Shown: positions 44,677 through 53,762, counted from the stretch's first letter. The stretch is 64,000 nt of DNA from Treponema denticola (GCF_024181405.1 NZ_CP051302.1:2294001-2358000), one strand, 5' to 3'. The notes: generated by a model from the letters alone, not told the origin. Made by a program: numbers and translations.

Positions 44677-45423
44677 ATCACTATGAGGAATGCTTTATGT
44701 CGATTATGCCTCATGTTTGTTGCAGCGCATCCAACCAAGCTAAATAGTCCCTTGCGCTCCGCTCTACCTCTTGCCGTGCAGCTTCGCTATATCCCGCGTT
44801 GCTGTCTATCGTATGGAAAGTGAACGGCGGGCGGTAGTCTGCATTGCAGTATTTAGCTGTCAGTTCAAACGGACGCAGTACTTCGGCAACGCTGCACCCG
44901 ACAGCACCGTCCGAGCGGTAGTCTGTGGCTGGTGCACCGAACGAGACGGCAAGCGCAATTTTTCTGTCCTTAAGCGCCTTGCCTTTCGAGCCATAAGCCC
45001 AGCCATGAGTCAGCACTTCATCTAACCACTGCTTCAGTAACGGCGGACAATTAAACCAGTATATGGGAAATTGCCACACAAGTGAATCGTGCGTTTCTAT
45101 CAATTTTTGTTCAGCCGCTACATCAATCTTACCTTGAGTATAGACAGCATACAGTTCGTGAACAGTAAAGAGATCGCTATGTTGCTGCACTGCAGCCGAC
45201 CAGTGTTTATGAACGGTAGATTGAGAAATATTAGGATGAGCAAGAATAATCAGGGTCTTTGGCATGGCAGCTTCCTTGAATGAGTTATGCCGAGAGTATA
45301 CCATAAAAGACAAAAATGTTCTATACTGAGGACAGGTAGTAAAATGAAACTTTTAATTTACGGTGCGGGCGTAATCGGCAGTTTGTATGCCGCTGCGTTC
45401 GCCGAAGCAGGCTATGACACAAC
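44677..45423. repeat. Direct repeat, copy B (about 747 bp)
   Basis: Partner of 42907-43654, offset by about 1770 bp. In this copy the panE-like sequence continues past the point where copy A meets the attC site. At the equivalent of the crossover it has GTTGTGT on the minus strand where copy A has GTTATGT. Confidence 0.88.
44711..45265 (-). CDS. Flavodoxin-fold NAD(P)H oxidoreductase, copy B
   Basis: A 184-residue protein nearly identical to copy A at 42941-43495, with a handful of changes (for example WSAAVQQHSDLF in place of WSDAVQQHSDRF). Same start context at ATG 45265 and same family motifs. Both copies look intact, so both may be expressed. Divergent from the panE-like gene with about 78 bp between. 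Confidence 0.86.
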   Translation of the reverse strand: MPKTLIILAHPNISQSTVHKHWSAAVQQHSDLFTVHELYAVYTQGKIDVAAEQKLIETHDSLVWQFPIYWFNCPPLLKQWLDEVLTHGWAYGSKGKALKDRKIALAVSFGAPATDYRSDGAVGCSVAEVLRPFELTAKYCNADYRPPFTFHTIDSNAGYSEAARQEVERSARDYLAWLDALQQT

Positions 45424-45860
45424 CGTGTACGCAAGAGGGAAAAAACTTGAAACATTGAAAACCCGCGGTTTGCTGTATGAAAAAAACGGCAAACAGTATA
45501 AAGCAAAGGTTAAGGTTATCGCTACATTGCAAAACGATGATATCTATGATTTTATCTTTTTGACGGTAAAAGAAAATCAAGTGCATACGGCGCTTGAAGA
45601 ACTCCGGCCGAACGGCAGCCCGAACATCGTTACAATGGTCAATACGCTTGAACCTTACGCCGACTGGGAGAACCTGTGTGGCGAAGGGCGTATTATCCCC
45701 GCGTTTCCGGGGGCGGGAGGCAGCTATGAAGACGGCGTGCTGAAAGCAGACTTTACGCCGCCTCTTATTCAGGCTACGACATTTGCCGAAATCGGCGGGA
45801 ACACATCGGAGCGGCTGAAAAAACTCGCGGCTCTTTTTAAGACGGCGGGCGTGCCGTACC
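45344..45860 (+). pseudogene. panE: panE-like ketopantoate reductase, 5' half, interrupted by IS
   Basis: Codes for about 172 residues of a ketopantoate reductase-like enzyme: NAD(P) loop MKLLIYGAGVIGSLYAAAFA, FIFLTVKENQVHTALEEL and VNTLEPYADW. It is cut by the IS at 45861 in the codons for GVPY. Removing the IS and one 9-bp copy restores the frame exactly to RIVKDMHGW at 47044. Without a stop, the frame here reads on into the transposase, giving a hybrid frame of 561 codons. Confidence 0.9.
45852..45860. repeat. Target-site duplication, left
   Basis: TGCCGTACC, repeated exactly at 47035-47043 on the other side of the IS. Nine bp is in the 8-10 bp range of the ISAs1 family. Confidence 0.9.
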
Positions 45861-47034
45861 CACGGAAATCAATTTTGCTAAAAACTGCCGATAATAAAGG
45901 TATGGATTTAGAAAATATATTCGATTACTTTAACGACATCAAAATAATTAGCAATCACGACGGATATTTTTACAGCGTAAACGAAGCTTTAAAAATATTA
46001 TTACTTGGTCTTCTTTGCGGGCGTAAAAACATTAGAGAGATACACGAATGGGCAACTGCTGACATTATAAAGGATAGGCTAAATAAAGAATTCGGCATAA
46101 AAAAGACACCTTGCTATTATTGGCTTACCTGTCTACTTAAATTGATAAACATAGACTCATTAAACGAATGTTTTATGAATATGGCTGAAGCTCTTATCAA
46201 AGAATACGGTACAGAAAAACCTCTTACAATAGCGATAGACGGAAAAACTATCCGTTCAACAGATAAAATGAGCAGCTATGAAAGTCCGCTGCACATAGTC
46301 TCTGCACAAGTTGCCGAATTTGGTATAACATTGGCACAAAAGTGTGTTAAAGGAAAGACAAATGAGATACCTACAGTTCAATCTCTTATAAAAACTCTTA
46401 ATATAAAAGGACATATAATAGTTACAGATGCCTTAAATTGTCAAAAAGAAACTGCAAAAATCATAAAAGAAGGAAAAGGGGACTATTTATTGTCGGTAAA
46501 AGGGAACCAGCCTTTATTAAAAGCGGATATTGAAGAATATGTTCAAGATGAAATTTTAAGAAAACAAATGGACACGGCTTGTAAAAGTGAAAAAAATCGT
46601 GAAAGAGTTGAAAAGCGAACAGCCTTCTGCACAACTAATTTAGGTTGGATGGATAATACAGGTGAATGGGAGGGGTTAAGCTGTATTGGTGCTATTCATT
46701 CCGAATTTAAGAGTAAGAAAGGAAAGAGTGATGAATGGCATTATTATATTTCAAGCAGAAAACTTACAGCTCAAGAGCTATTGGATATCGCAAGGAAAGA
46801 ATGGGTTGTAGAAACCATGCATTGGTTATTAGATGTTCATTTTAGAGAAGACTTTTGTCGGCTTTTAGATAAAAATCTACAACAAGCCTTGAACATAGGA
46901 CGGAAAGTGGCGTTAAATTTGGTCTCGCGATACAAACAAAAAAATGCACCTAAATCTTCTTTGTCACACATTATGTTTAAAGCTCTCATGGATATATCTT
47001 TTATCAAAAAAATATTACAAAATTGATTTCCATG
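45861..47034 (+). mobile_element. ISAs1-family insertion sequence, complete
   Basis: 1174 bp, bounded by 17-bp inverted ends (45861-45877 CACGGAAATCAATTTTG and 47018-47034, one mismatch), flanked by a 9-bp direct duplication. One transposase gene fills it. Both ends, the duplication and the exact repair of the host gene show a clean transposition with no later decay. Confidence 0.93.
45902..47026 (+). CDS. ISAs1-family transposase
   Basis: A 374-residue DDE transposase. N-terminal helper domain (IFDYFNDIKIISNHDGYFYS, GLLCGRKNIREIHEWA), then catalytic segments AIDGKTIRSTDK, IVTDALNCQKETAKII with LLSVKGNQP, and a late VETMHWLLDVHFREDFCR. AAAGG lies just before ATG 45902. The stop overlaps the right inverted end. 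No frameshift or missing residue was seen, so it may be active. Confidence 0.92.
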   Translation: MDLENIFDYFNDIKIISNHDGYFYSVNEALKILLLGLLCGRKNIREIHEWATADIIKDRLNKEFGIKKTPCYYWLTCLLKLINIDSLNECFMNMAEALIKEYGTEKPLTIAIDGKTIRSTDKMSSYESPLHIVSAQVAEFGITLAQKCVKGKTNEIPTVQSLIKTLNIKGHIIVTDALNCQKETAKIIKEGKGDYLLSVKGNQPLLKADIEEYVQDEILRKQMDTACKSEKNRERVEKRTAFCTTNLGWMDNTGEWEGLSCIGAIHSEFKSKKGKSDEWHYYISSRKLTAQELLDIARKEWVVETMHWLLDVHFREDFCRLLDKNLQQALNIGRKVALNLVSRYKQKNAPKSSLSHIMFKALMDISFIKKILQN

Positions 47035-47043
47035 TGCCGTACC
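47035..47043. repeat. Target-site duplication, right
   Basis: TGCCGTACC, exact copy of 45852-45860. Confidence 0.9.
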
Positions 47044-47423
47044 GAATCGTAAAAGACATGCACGGCTGGCAGTTGTATCACTTGGCTCTGGTTGTTCCGA
47101 TTGCCGATGCGTATTATAAAGCCAAAAATCCGGAAGAAGTTTGGAAAGAAGCGGATATTATGAACGATACGGCACGGCAAATAAAAAACAATTTTCAAAA
47201 ATTGTACCGTTCGGGAGTAAAACTTTCGCCGCCGAAAATGCACCTTTTGAGACTGCTGCCGGCTCCAATTCTGCAAGCCATTTTTACTCAAGTTTTTAAA
47301 AGCCGCTTCGGAAATTTATTTATGTACCGGCATTCGATGAAAGCACCCGACGAAATGAGATCTCTGCACTCGCAGTTGTATCAATACCTTGCCGCAATTC
47401 CGACGAACCATAATCAGCGTGGA
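47044..47423 (+). pseudogene. panE: panE-like ketopantoate reductase, 3' half
   Basis: Codes for the C-terminal helical domain: RIVKDMHGWQLYHLALVVP, VKLSPPKMHLLRLLPAPI and MYRHSMKAPDEMRSLHSQLY. It continues the 5' half after removal of the IS. There is no stop codon at the expected end; the frame runs through a short AAIPTNHNQRG segment straight into an SGNH hydrolase domain. Confidence 0.87.
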
Positions 47424-48122
47424 ATGAAACTCATCTGTGTCGGCGACAGCTTAACATTCGGTAATGTCGGCTATTCGTATATTCATTTTTTAAACAAAAA
47501 AATTCATGCCGTAAACAAAGGAAAAAACGGCGACACGCTTAGGGGTGCTTACGGCCGGCTCAAAAAAATAATCGATAAGTCCCGACACGGGGGCGGTACA
47601 TTCATCCTCGGGATCGGTACAAACGATATTCTGCTGCCGTATTTAAAATCCCTTTCTTTATTTTGGTTTTTGACAATGAATCTGCGCTGCAAAATAAAAC
47701 GGTGCATAGAAAACGACGATATCTTTGAACGCGAATACGACAGACTTTTGCACTTATGCTCCGAAAAAAACAAACGCGTAATCGTTTTCGGAATGCCGTT
47801 TATTAATTTAAAAAATTTTCCGCATGAAAAGACGGTACGAAGAAACGCCGTTATCAAACGATTGGCGCAAAAATATAATTATTCTTTTATCGATATATAC
47901 GACCTGCAAAAAGAAACGCTTCTACCCGACAAGCGCACCTATACGTGGAAATACGGTTTTGCGTTCAGGCTTATAGATGCCGTCATAATGACGCTGTTGC
48001 CGTTTTGTAAAGACAGGTTCGCAAAAGCACGAGGTTTGAACGCAAGCGTAGACGGCGTTCATTTTAATTCGGCATCGGCAAAAATTTTGGCTGCGGAAAT
48101 AGAAAAAGCCGCATTGCGATAG
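47424..48122 (+). CDS. SGNH/GDSL hydrolase domain, in frame with panE-like 3' half
   Basis: About 232 residues of a GDSL-type esterase. Block I GDSL at residues 7-10 (VGDSLTFG), an N-terminal Asn block VNKGKNGDTLRGAYGR, block III ILGIGTNDILLP, and block V DGVHFN with Asp210 and His213. ATG 47424 has only a weak GTGGA directly before it, so translation may come from the panE part as a fusion. Family knowledge: acts on ester bonds of lipids or polysaccharide acetyl groups; no signal peptide is seen. Confidence 0.78.
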   Translation: MKLICVGDSLTFGNVGYSYIHFLNKKIHAVNKGKNGDTLRGAYGRLKKIIDKSRHGGGTFILGIGTNDILLPYLKSLSLFWFLTMNLRCKIKRCIENDDIFEREYDRLLHLCSEKNKRVIVFGMPFINLKNFPHEKTVRRNAVIKRLAQKYNYSFIDIYDLQKETLLPDKRTYTWKYGFAFRLIDAVIMTLLPFCKDRFAKARGLNASVDGVHFNSASAKILAAEIEKAALR

Positions 48123-48133
48123 AGCCCGCAAAA

Positions 48134-48150
48134 GCCGCCGATTCGGCGGC
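48134..48150. terminator. GC-rich hairpin between convergent genes
   Basis: GCCGCCG-ATT-CGGCGGC, a perfect 7-bp stem, sits between the SGNH gene stop (48122) and the rpiB stop (48156), with T-rich DNA to the right. Likely a shared terminator. Confidence 0.7.
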
Positions 48151-48155
48151 CGCGT

Positions 48156-48608
48156 TTATTTACCGTATTTTCTTTCTATAGCGGAAAGGGTGTCGACTCG
48201 CTCCGTGTAAACACCGCCTTCAAAGCGGGCATCGAGAAAGGCATCGACAATCATTTTTGCTTCTTCGGGTCCGACGATGCATACGCCCATGGCGACAGCG
48301 TTTATGTCGCTGTGTTCGACGGCGAGCTTTGCCGTACACGGTTCGCTGCACGCCGCAGCCCTCACTCCCGGAACCTTGTTTGCGGCAAGAGAAATGCCGA
48401 CGCCCGATCCGCACACCATCACACCCTTTTCAACTTCACGCGATTTAATCGCTTCGGCAACCTTTAAGCCGAATTCGGCATAGTTTGCCGGAACCTTCGA
48501 ATCCGGCGCACCGTAATCAACGCATTCGTATCCTTTATTGCGAACGTGTTCCATTAAAATATGTTTTAATGCGACTCCCGAGTGATCGCTTCCAAATCCG
48601 ATTTTCAT
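48156..48608 (-). CDS. rpiB: Ribose-5-phosphate isomerase B
   Basis: A 150-residue RpiB/LacAB family enzyme that interconverts ribose 5-phosphate and ribulose 5-phosphate in the pentose phosphate pathway. Motifs: FGSDHSGVALKH at the N-terminus and the catalytic cysteine loop VMVCGSGVGISLAANKVPGV. GGGAG eight bases before ATG 48608 sets the start; an earlier ATG lacks a site. Length is normal. Confidence 0.93.
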   Translation of the reverse strand: MKIGFGSDHSGVALKHILMEHVRNKGYECVDYGAPDSKVPANYAEFGLKVAEAIKSREVEKGVMVCGSGVGISLAANKVPGVRAAACSEPCTAKLAVEHSDINAVAMGVCIVGPEEAKMIVDAFLDARFEGGVYTERVDTLSAIERKYGK

Positions 48609-48866
48609 ATGTGCACTCCCTTGATATAAAAATATAGGGCACTTATAAAAAACTATTTTTTTAGCACCCATAATTATTTTAGTAGTTTTTTTATAAATTG
48701 TCTAGTGTAAAAGCCGGGTTATTTTCTCCGCCTTGCATAACAATCTTTTTGCGATAATTTTGCCTTATTTCGTTCTTCTTGCCATTGTTAAGGTTCGTGA
48801 ATTCTTCTGTACAATCCCCTTGCCTAAACGTATGCATTTCAGTATTTTTTAAAAGGAGGTAATCCT

Positions 48867-49814
48867 ATGGATGAAAAGAAACGCAAAGTTACCGTTGTGG
48901 GAGCAGGTGCGGTCGGTTCAACCTTTGCCTACGCATTGGCTCAAAGCGGTTATGCGGACGAAATAGCAATAACCGATATGAATAAAAATTTTGCCGAAGG
49001 ACAAGCTCTCGACCTTGTGCAGGGGCTGCCTTTTTTACCGCAAGTCGACATACACGCAGGCGATAAAGCCGATTATGCCGACAGCGACATCGTTGTGGTT
49101 ACGGCGGGAGCAAAACAACAGAGCGGGGAAACGCGCATAGATTTGCTAAAGCGCAATGCATCCATTATCACCGGCATTGCAAAGGACATCGCGGAAAGCG
49201 GCTGCAGCGGCGTTATGCTGATTGTGAGCAATCCCGTTGATATTTTAACGCGGGCGGCGCTCAAGGCTTCCGGATGGGAGCGCGGAAGAGTTATCGGTTC
49301 CGGTACCGTTTTAGACACTGCACGTTTCCGATACACTCTTAGCAAAGAGTGCGGTGTCGATGCGCGCAACATTCACGGTTATATTTTGGGAGAACACGGC
49401 GACAGCGAATTTGCGGCTTGGTCGATGACATCCGTTGCAGGACGGCGCATCGACGAATATTGTTCAGGCGGTGTGTGCAGCTCAGGCCCGCACTTCGATA
49501 AAGCGAAAATTCTGGAAGAAGTACGGAATTCCGCTTACCACATTATCGACTACAAAGGTTCTACTTATTTTGCCGTCGGCTTAGCCCTGACGAGAATAGC
49601 CGGAGCCATTTTGCGCAACGAGCACAGTATTTTGTCCGTTTCGATGACGCTGGACGGAGAGTTCGGACTTAAAGACGTATGCTTGAGCGTTCCCTGCATT
49701 GTCGGGCGCAACGGCGCTGAGCGGGTTATAGAAAGCGATCTTCCCGCTGATGAACAGGCAGCATTGGAAGCAAGCGCAAAACGGCTTAAAGAAGCTTTTA
49801 CCGAGATGAATTAA
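48867..49814 (+). CDS. ldh: L-lactate dehydrogenase
   Basis: A 315-residue NAD-dependent dehydrogenase that reduces pyruvate to L-lactate, regenerating NAD in fermentation. Nucleotide loop GAGAVGS at residues 12-18, GAKQQSGETRIDLLKRN (substrate Arg region), VSNPVDILT, and catalytic His177 in LGEHGDSE. Gln at the position before SGETR favours lactate over malate. AAAGGAGG precedes ATG 48867. TACAAT at 48810-48815 is a possible -10 box. Confidence 0.92.
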   Translation: MDEKKRKVTVVGAGAVGSTFAYALAQSGYADEIAITDMNKNFAEGQALDLVQGLPFLPQVDIHAGDKADYADSDIVVVTAGAKQQSGETRIDLLKRNASIITGIAKDIAESGCSGVMLIVSNPVDILTRAALKASGWERGRVIGSGTVLDTARFRYTLSKECGVDARNIHGYILGEHGDSEFAAWSMTSVAGRRIDEYCSGGVCSSGPHFDKAKILEEVRNSAYHIIDYKGSTYFAVGLALTRIAGAILRNEHSILSVSMTLDGEFGLKDVCLSVPCIVGRNGAERVIESDLPADEQAALEASAKRLKEAFTEMN

Positions 49815-49876
49815 CCCAAACTATTTTTTACCGAGAATTTCGTTTATTACGATTACTCTGCATTTAAAGGTTTCGT

Positions 49877-51244
49877 TTATCCTGCATTTAAAGCTAAACT
49901 GAACGCCCCGGACGAGTACCACCTGTACACTACCGCAACGGCAAACAAAAACGACAAAACATCGGAGAAAGGCTGCAGCAGGTAAATGCCGGTCTTTCCG
50001 TATAGGGCGGGCAGAATATATAAGAGCGGTAAATAAAAAAATCCCTGCCGTGAAATCGATATAAGGAGGGATGAAAAATAATGACCGATGTTCTGCATGA
50101 ACATGCTGCTCACGGCAAAAAAGCTTAAAAGCGGAAGCGAAAAACATTGCATTCTCAGTATCTTAATCCCGGCAAAAATTACCTCATCATCCTTAGACAT
50201 AACTCCGATACATTGTTCGGCAAAGAGAAATAAGATTATTGAGGCGGCCGTTAAAAAAATTGTTCCGATTAAAACCGTAGTAATAAAAGCTTTTTTTACT
50301 CTTGAGTATTGCTTGGCACCGTAATTCATTGCACAAATCGGTTGAAAGCCTTGCCCCCACCCGATCATAATCATATAAGCCAAAGCGGCAACTCTTGAAC
50401 TTACCGTTAAAGCCGCTATCATGCTTTCTCCGTATTGTGCCGCTTTAACATTAAGTAAAACCAATGCGGCGGAGGTAATTGCCTGCCGCGAAAAATTGGG
50501 CATACCGCCTGCAAGAATATGATACATACGCTCTTTGCTGTATTGAGCTTTTTTTAGATTGAACGAAATACTCTCGTGCCTTTTTGCTAAGAGCGTCAAC
50601 ACAATACATCCGATAATCTGACCGATTAGCGTTGCATAGCCTGCGCCGATAAATCCCTGCTTAAAAATAAACATCAATACGGGATCAAGTACCATATTGC
50701 TGAGCATTCCCGAAAGAAGTCCGAGCATTCCGTCGCGTACATTTCCGCAAAGGCGCAGCTGATTATAAACCGTTAGTGCATATAAACTGAACGGAATGCT
50801 GATGATAATAATCCTTAAATACTGCACTGTAAATGTGAGAACATCTTGAGATGCACTTCCGCCGATGAGTTTTGAAAGCGGTAGAATAAAAATACTTGCT
50901 CCGATTGCGATCACAATACCTATTATAATTGCAAAAACAATTCCTACCGAGGAAATGGTTTCCGCTTCCGCATAGTCTTGTTCTCCGATTTTCTTTGACA
51001 TTGCATTACCGCTGCCGTAGCCGAACCAAAAACCTATTGCCTGAATAATGCTGACAAAACTAAACACAATGCCGATTGCCGCAATCATCGCTCTGTTATT
51101 TAAGCGGCCGACAAAAAAAGTATCGGTCAAATTGTATATAACGCTGATCAACATTCCGATTATTGTCGGAATTGAAGTTTTAACTAACAGCGGAAAAATC
51201 GGTTTTGTTAAAATGTTAAATCGTCTCAGCTCTTTTGAATCCAT
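49877..51244 (-). CDS. MATE-family multidrug efflux pump
   Basis: A 455-residue transporter with about twelve helices. Typical MATE segments: PLLVKTSIPTIIGMLISVIY, DTFFVGRLNNRAMIAAIGI and WGQGFQPICAMNYGAKQYSR. ATG 51244 lies directly behind the stop of the upstream gene with GGAG before it, so it is the last gene of the TetR operon. It would export cationic drugs or dyes with sodium or protons. The last part exists as a decayed copy at 44451-44547. Confidence 0.9.
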   Translation of the reverse strand: MDSKELRRFNILTKPIFPLLVKTSIPTIIGMLISVIYNLTDTFFVGRLNNRAMIAAIGIVFSFVSIIQAIGFWFGYGSGNAMSKKIGEQDYAEAETISSVGIVFAIIIGIVIAIGASIFILPLSKLIGGSASQDVLTFTVQYLRIIIISIPFSLYALTVYNQLRLCGNVRDGMLGLLSGMLSNMVLDPVLMFIFKQGFIGAGYATLIGQIIGCIVLTLLAKRHESISFNLKKAQYSKERMYHILAGGMPNFSRQAITSAALVLLNVKAAQYGESMIAALTVSSRVAALAYMIMIGWGQGFQPICAMNYGAKQYSRVKKAFITTVLIGTIFLTAASIILFLFAEQCIGVMSKDDEVIFAGIKILRMQCFSLPLLSFFAVSSMFMQNIGHYFSSLLISISRQGFFYLPLLYILPALYGKTGIYLLQPFSDVLSFLFAVAVVYRWYSSGAFSLALNAG

Positions 51245-51245
51245 C

Positions 51246-53723
51246 TCAACAACTCCGCACTTCGCCTTTGTTTCCGTCAACGGTGATAAGGTCGCCGTCC
51301 TTAAATTTTGCGGTGGCAAAACCTACACCCAATACTGCCGGTATATTAAATTCCCGAGCGACAATCGCAGCATGACTTAACGCGGAACCGGTATCTGCGA
51401 CGACAGCACTTGCAAGTTTAAAAAGCGGAGTCCATTCGGGATCGGTAAGATGACAAACAAGTACATCACCTTTTTGCATTTTATAAAATTCTTCAGGCTT
51501 GCAGATAAGGCACGCTTTTCCTACAACAGTCCCCGGACTTCCGCTTACTCCTTTCAGCACATCGCCTCTTGAATCAAACACAAGTAATTTTGAAGCTTCC
51601 CAAACTTTTTCCGCAAGCGGAAATTTTTCATTTCGTCTTTTTATTTTTTCTTTATAGGCATCGGTTAGTCGGCCGGCTTTAAGCACTTCCATTAATTCAC
51701 GATGAAAAAGATTTACAATTCCGTGTTTATAATCTTCGTTGTTTAATAAAAGAATATTTATCCGCTTTACACACTGCCTGACATAATAAAAGACAGCTTC
51801 CCACAAATATTGTGATTCTTCGCGTACAACATGAAAGTATCGAAAGTGCTGTATGTCCTTTTCTATACGAGGATATTTGTTGCCATAGATATGCTTTAAT
51901 TGCTGCATTAAATCCGTATAATTTCTATTCTCGTTATTATGAAAATTTTGATCGGATGTATCAGGGGTATTTAAGAGCGGGCGTATAATATTGACAAGCC
52001 TGTCGGGATCTTCGATAAATGTTTTTGCTTCGATACAATAACAGTTGTAATCCGACTTAAAACCGTTGCGGTTTATAAAATTATCTGCGAGCCGTTTAAA
52101 TTCGGGAAAGCCTGCACACAGGGTTTTAAATTTTTCTCCGGATAGTACGGCTTCTGTTAGAACAGCATTTTTCTTTATCTCATCGGCTATACGTGAAATA
52201 TCGTTTGCAACGACAGCCGTTTTATTATTGAGTTCCCGATAAAAATCAAATGCGGAATAATTTTTATCTACTCGTTTAATTATTTTTGTGAATTTTTTAC
52301 TCATAAAAAACGACGGAAACAAGGCGTATTTAAATCTGTTATAAGCAAGCTGTTGAACAAGCTCATAACTTTGTTCCATGAATTTGCTACATTCCGCCAA
52401 ACTCATATTTTGAAAGTCTAAAGTTTTAATACGCTCTATTTCTTTTTCATAATGCGCCATAAACTTTTTACACACCTCAGAGCAATAGTCAAAGTTTTTA
52501 AGCATGCGTATTATTTTAAATATATGAAAAATACGCAGGGTGAAACCTTTTTTATTTTTCGGAAGAGTCTGAATACCGTCATCATCAATTTCAGGATTTG
52601 AATCAAAAACAAGACCGCCTTCCGCAAATATCCGTGCTTTTTGGTCGTTAATCGCTATCATATAATCAAAGTCCAGCGCACAGTATGCAAAGGGCATTTT
52701 TTCAAACTGAAAAGCCATATTTTCTTTCATCATTCGTGTTAATTTACTGCCTTTGATATATTCCTGAACCTGCTTTTTATCATCATTGTTTTTTAAGGTT
52801 GTTATTGCGCGAGCCTGTAAAATATATATTTCGTTCTTTTTTATTGCCCATTCAATATCCATCGGCATACCGTAGTGCTTTTCTATTTTTAATCCGGCTT
52901 TTACAAGACCGGCAATCTCGGTATCATCTAAGGCACGCTGTATTCTTTTTGCCTCACTTACTGCTTCTTCCTTTGTATTCTTATCGCCATAGACGATTTG
53001 TGTTTCTTTACTCCCGATATTTATTTCAACAACAGCACCCGACTTGTTTACAATATAATTATCCGCCGTTACGCGTCCGCTTACAACGCTCTCACCCAAT
53101 CCATAACTTGCATTAATCTGCATTTCATCTTTGTTTTGCGTTACCGGATTCAGCGTAAACAAAACACCGGCTTTTTCACTTTCTACCATTTCTTGAATGA
53201 CAACTGCAATCGCAACAGTACTTTGGTTATATCCCTGATTAAAACGATAACTTACAGCCCTGTCACCCCACAGCGAAGCGTAGCAATGATGTATGTAAAT
53301 CAATACATCCTCTATGCCTTGCACATTTAAATAAGTTTCCTGCTGACCTGCAAAACTCGCATCGGGTAAATCTTCCGCCGTTGCCGATGAGCGCACCGCA
53401 ACTCTAGCCGAGTCTCCGAGTTCCGCATATTTCTTTCTTATCTCTTTTTCCAATTGAGCGGGAAAATGTCCTGCTATAATTTTTTTTCGAAACTCTCCGG
53501 CGGCGGATAGCAATGCCTGTTCATCAGTTTGCTTTTCTACAAGAGTGCATGAGATGATTTCGTCTATTTTGTTCTCTTTTAAAAATTCCCGATACGCCTC
53601 TGCGGTAATGACAAATCCTTTCGGCACATTTATTCCCGCAGCAGTCATCTCTCCAAGGTTAGCACCCTTGCCGCCCGCCCTTAATATGTCATCCTTATGT
53701 ATTTGTGCAAAATCAAGTATCAT
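51246..53723 (-). CDS. Rifampin phosphotransferase-like PEP-synthase family protein
   Basis: An 825-residue three-part enzyme: N-terminal ATP-grasp (GGKGANLGEMTAAGINVPKG, VAVRSSATAEDLPDASFAGQ), a central ~400-residue helical domain with no PEP-synthase counterpart, and a C-terminal phosphohistidine domain (TGSALSHAAIVAREFNIPAV). Family knowledge: this size and order fit rifampin phosphotransferases, where the swinging His carries phosphate from ATP to the drug bound by the middle domain. Placement between a TetR regulator and a MATE pump agrees with drug response. True PEP synthase would have a different C-terminal barrel. Substrate not proven. Confidence 0.78.
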   Translation of the reverse strand: MILDFAQIHKDDILRAGGKGANLGEMTAAGINVPKGFVITAEAYREFLKENKIDEIISCTLVEKQTDEQALLSAAGEFRKKIIAGHFPAQLEKEIRKKYAELGDSARVAVRSSATAEDLPDASFAGQQETYLNVQGIEDVLIYIHHCYASLWGDRAVSYRFNQGYNQSTVAIAVVIQEMVESEKAGVLFTLNPVTQNKDEMQINASYGLGESVVSGRVTADNYIVNKSGAVVEINIGSKETQIVYGDKNTKEEAVSEAKRIQRALDDTEIAGLVKAGLKIEKHYGMPMDIEWAIKKNEIYILQARAITTLKNNDDKKQVQEYIKGSKLTRMMKENMAFQFEKMPFAYCALDFDYMIAINDQKARIFAEGGLVFDSNPEIDDDGIQTLPKNKKGFTLRIFHIFKIIRMLKNFDYCSEVCKKFMAHYEKEIERIKTLDFQNMSLAECSKFMEQSYELVQQLAYNRFKYALFPSFFMSKKFTKIIKRVDKNYSAFDFYRELNNKTAVVANDISRIADEIKKNAVLTEAVLSGEKFKTLCAGFPEFKRLADNFINRNGFKSDYNCYCIEAKTFIEDPDRLVNIIRPLLNTPDTSDQNFHNNENRNYTDLMQQLKHIYGNKYPRIEKDIQHFRYFHVVREESQYLWEAVFYYVRQCVKRINILLLNNEDYKHGIVNLFHRELMEVLKAGRLTDAYKEKIKRRNEKFPLAEKVWEASKLLVFDSRGDVLKGVSGSPGTVVGKACLICKPEEFYKMQKGDVLVCHLTDPEWTPLFKLASAVVADTGSALSHAAIVAREFNIPAVLGVGFATAKFKDGDLITVDGNKGEVRSC

Positions 53724-53762
53724 TTTTATTCCTCCATACTTAAAATTTTCAAAACTATGCCG

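Noticed and set aside
45287..47026. A single 579-codon protein joining an NAD-binding domain to a transposase
   Set aside because: It is an accident of the IS landing in frame in the panE-like gene; the inverted ends and target duplication mark the true borders.
48156..48608. Galactose-6-phosphate isomerase subunit (LacA/LacB) instead of RpiB
   Set aside because: Only one subunit gene is present and no tagatose pathway genes are near, so RpiB is the better call.
49073..49372. Antisense open frame inside the lactate dehydrogenase gene
   Set aside because: A shadow of the real gene caused by G+C-rich codons; no binding site and no family features. The same holds for open frames opposite hsdR, the ABC exporters, rpiB and murJ.
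51246..53723. Phosphoenolpyruvate synthase or pyruvate phosphate dikinase
   Set aside because: The phosphohistidine domain is at the very C-terminus and the PEP-binding barrel is missing; the middle domain fits rifampin phosphotransferase-like proteins.
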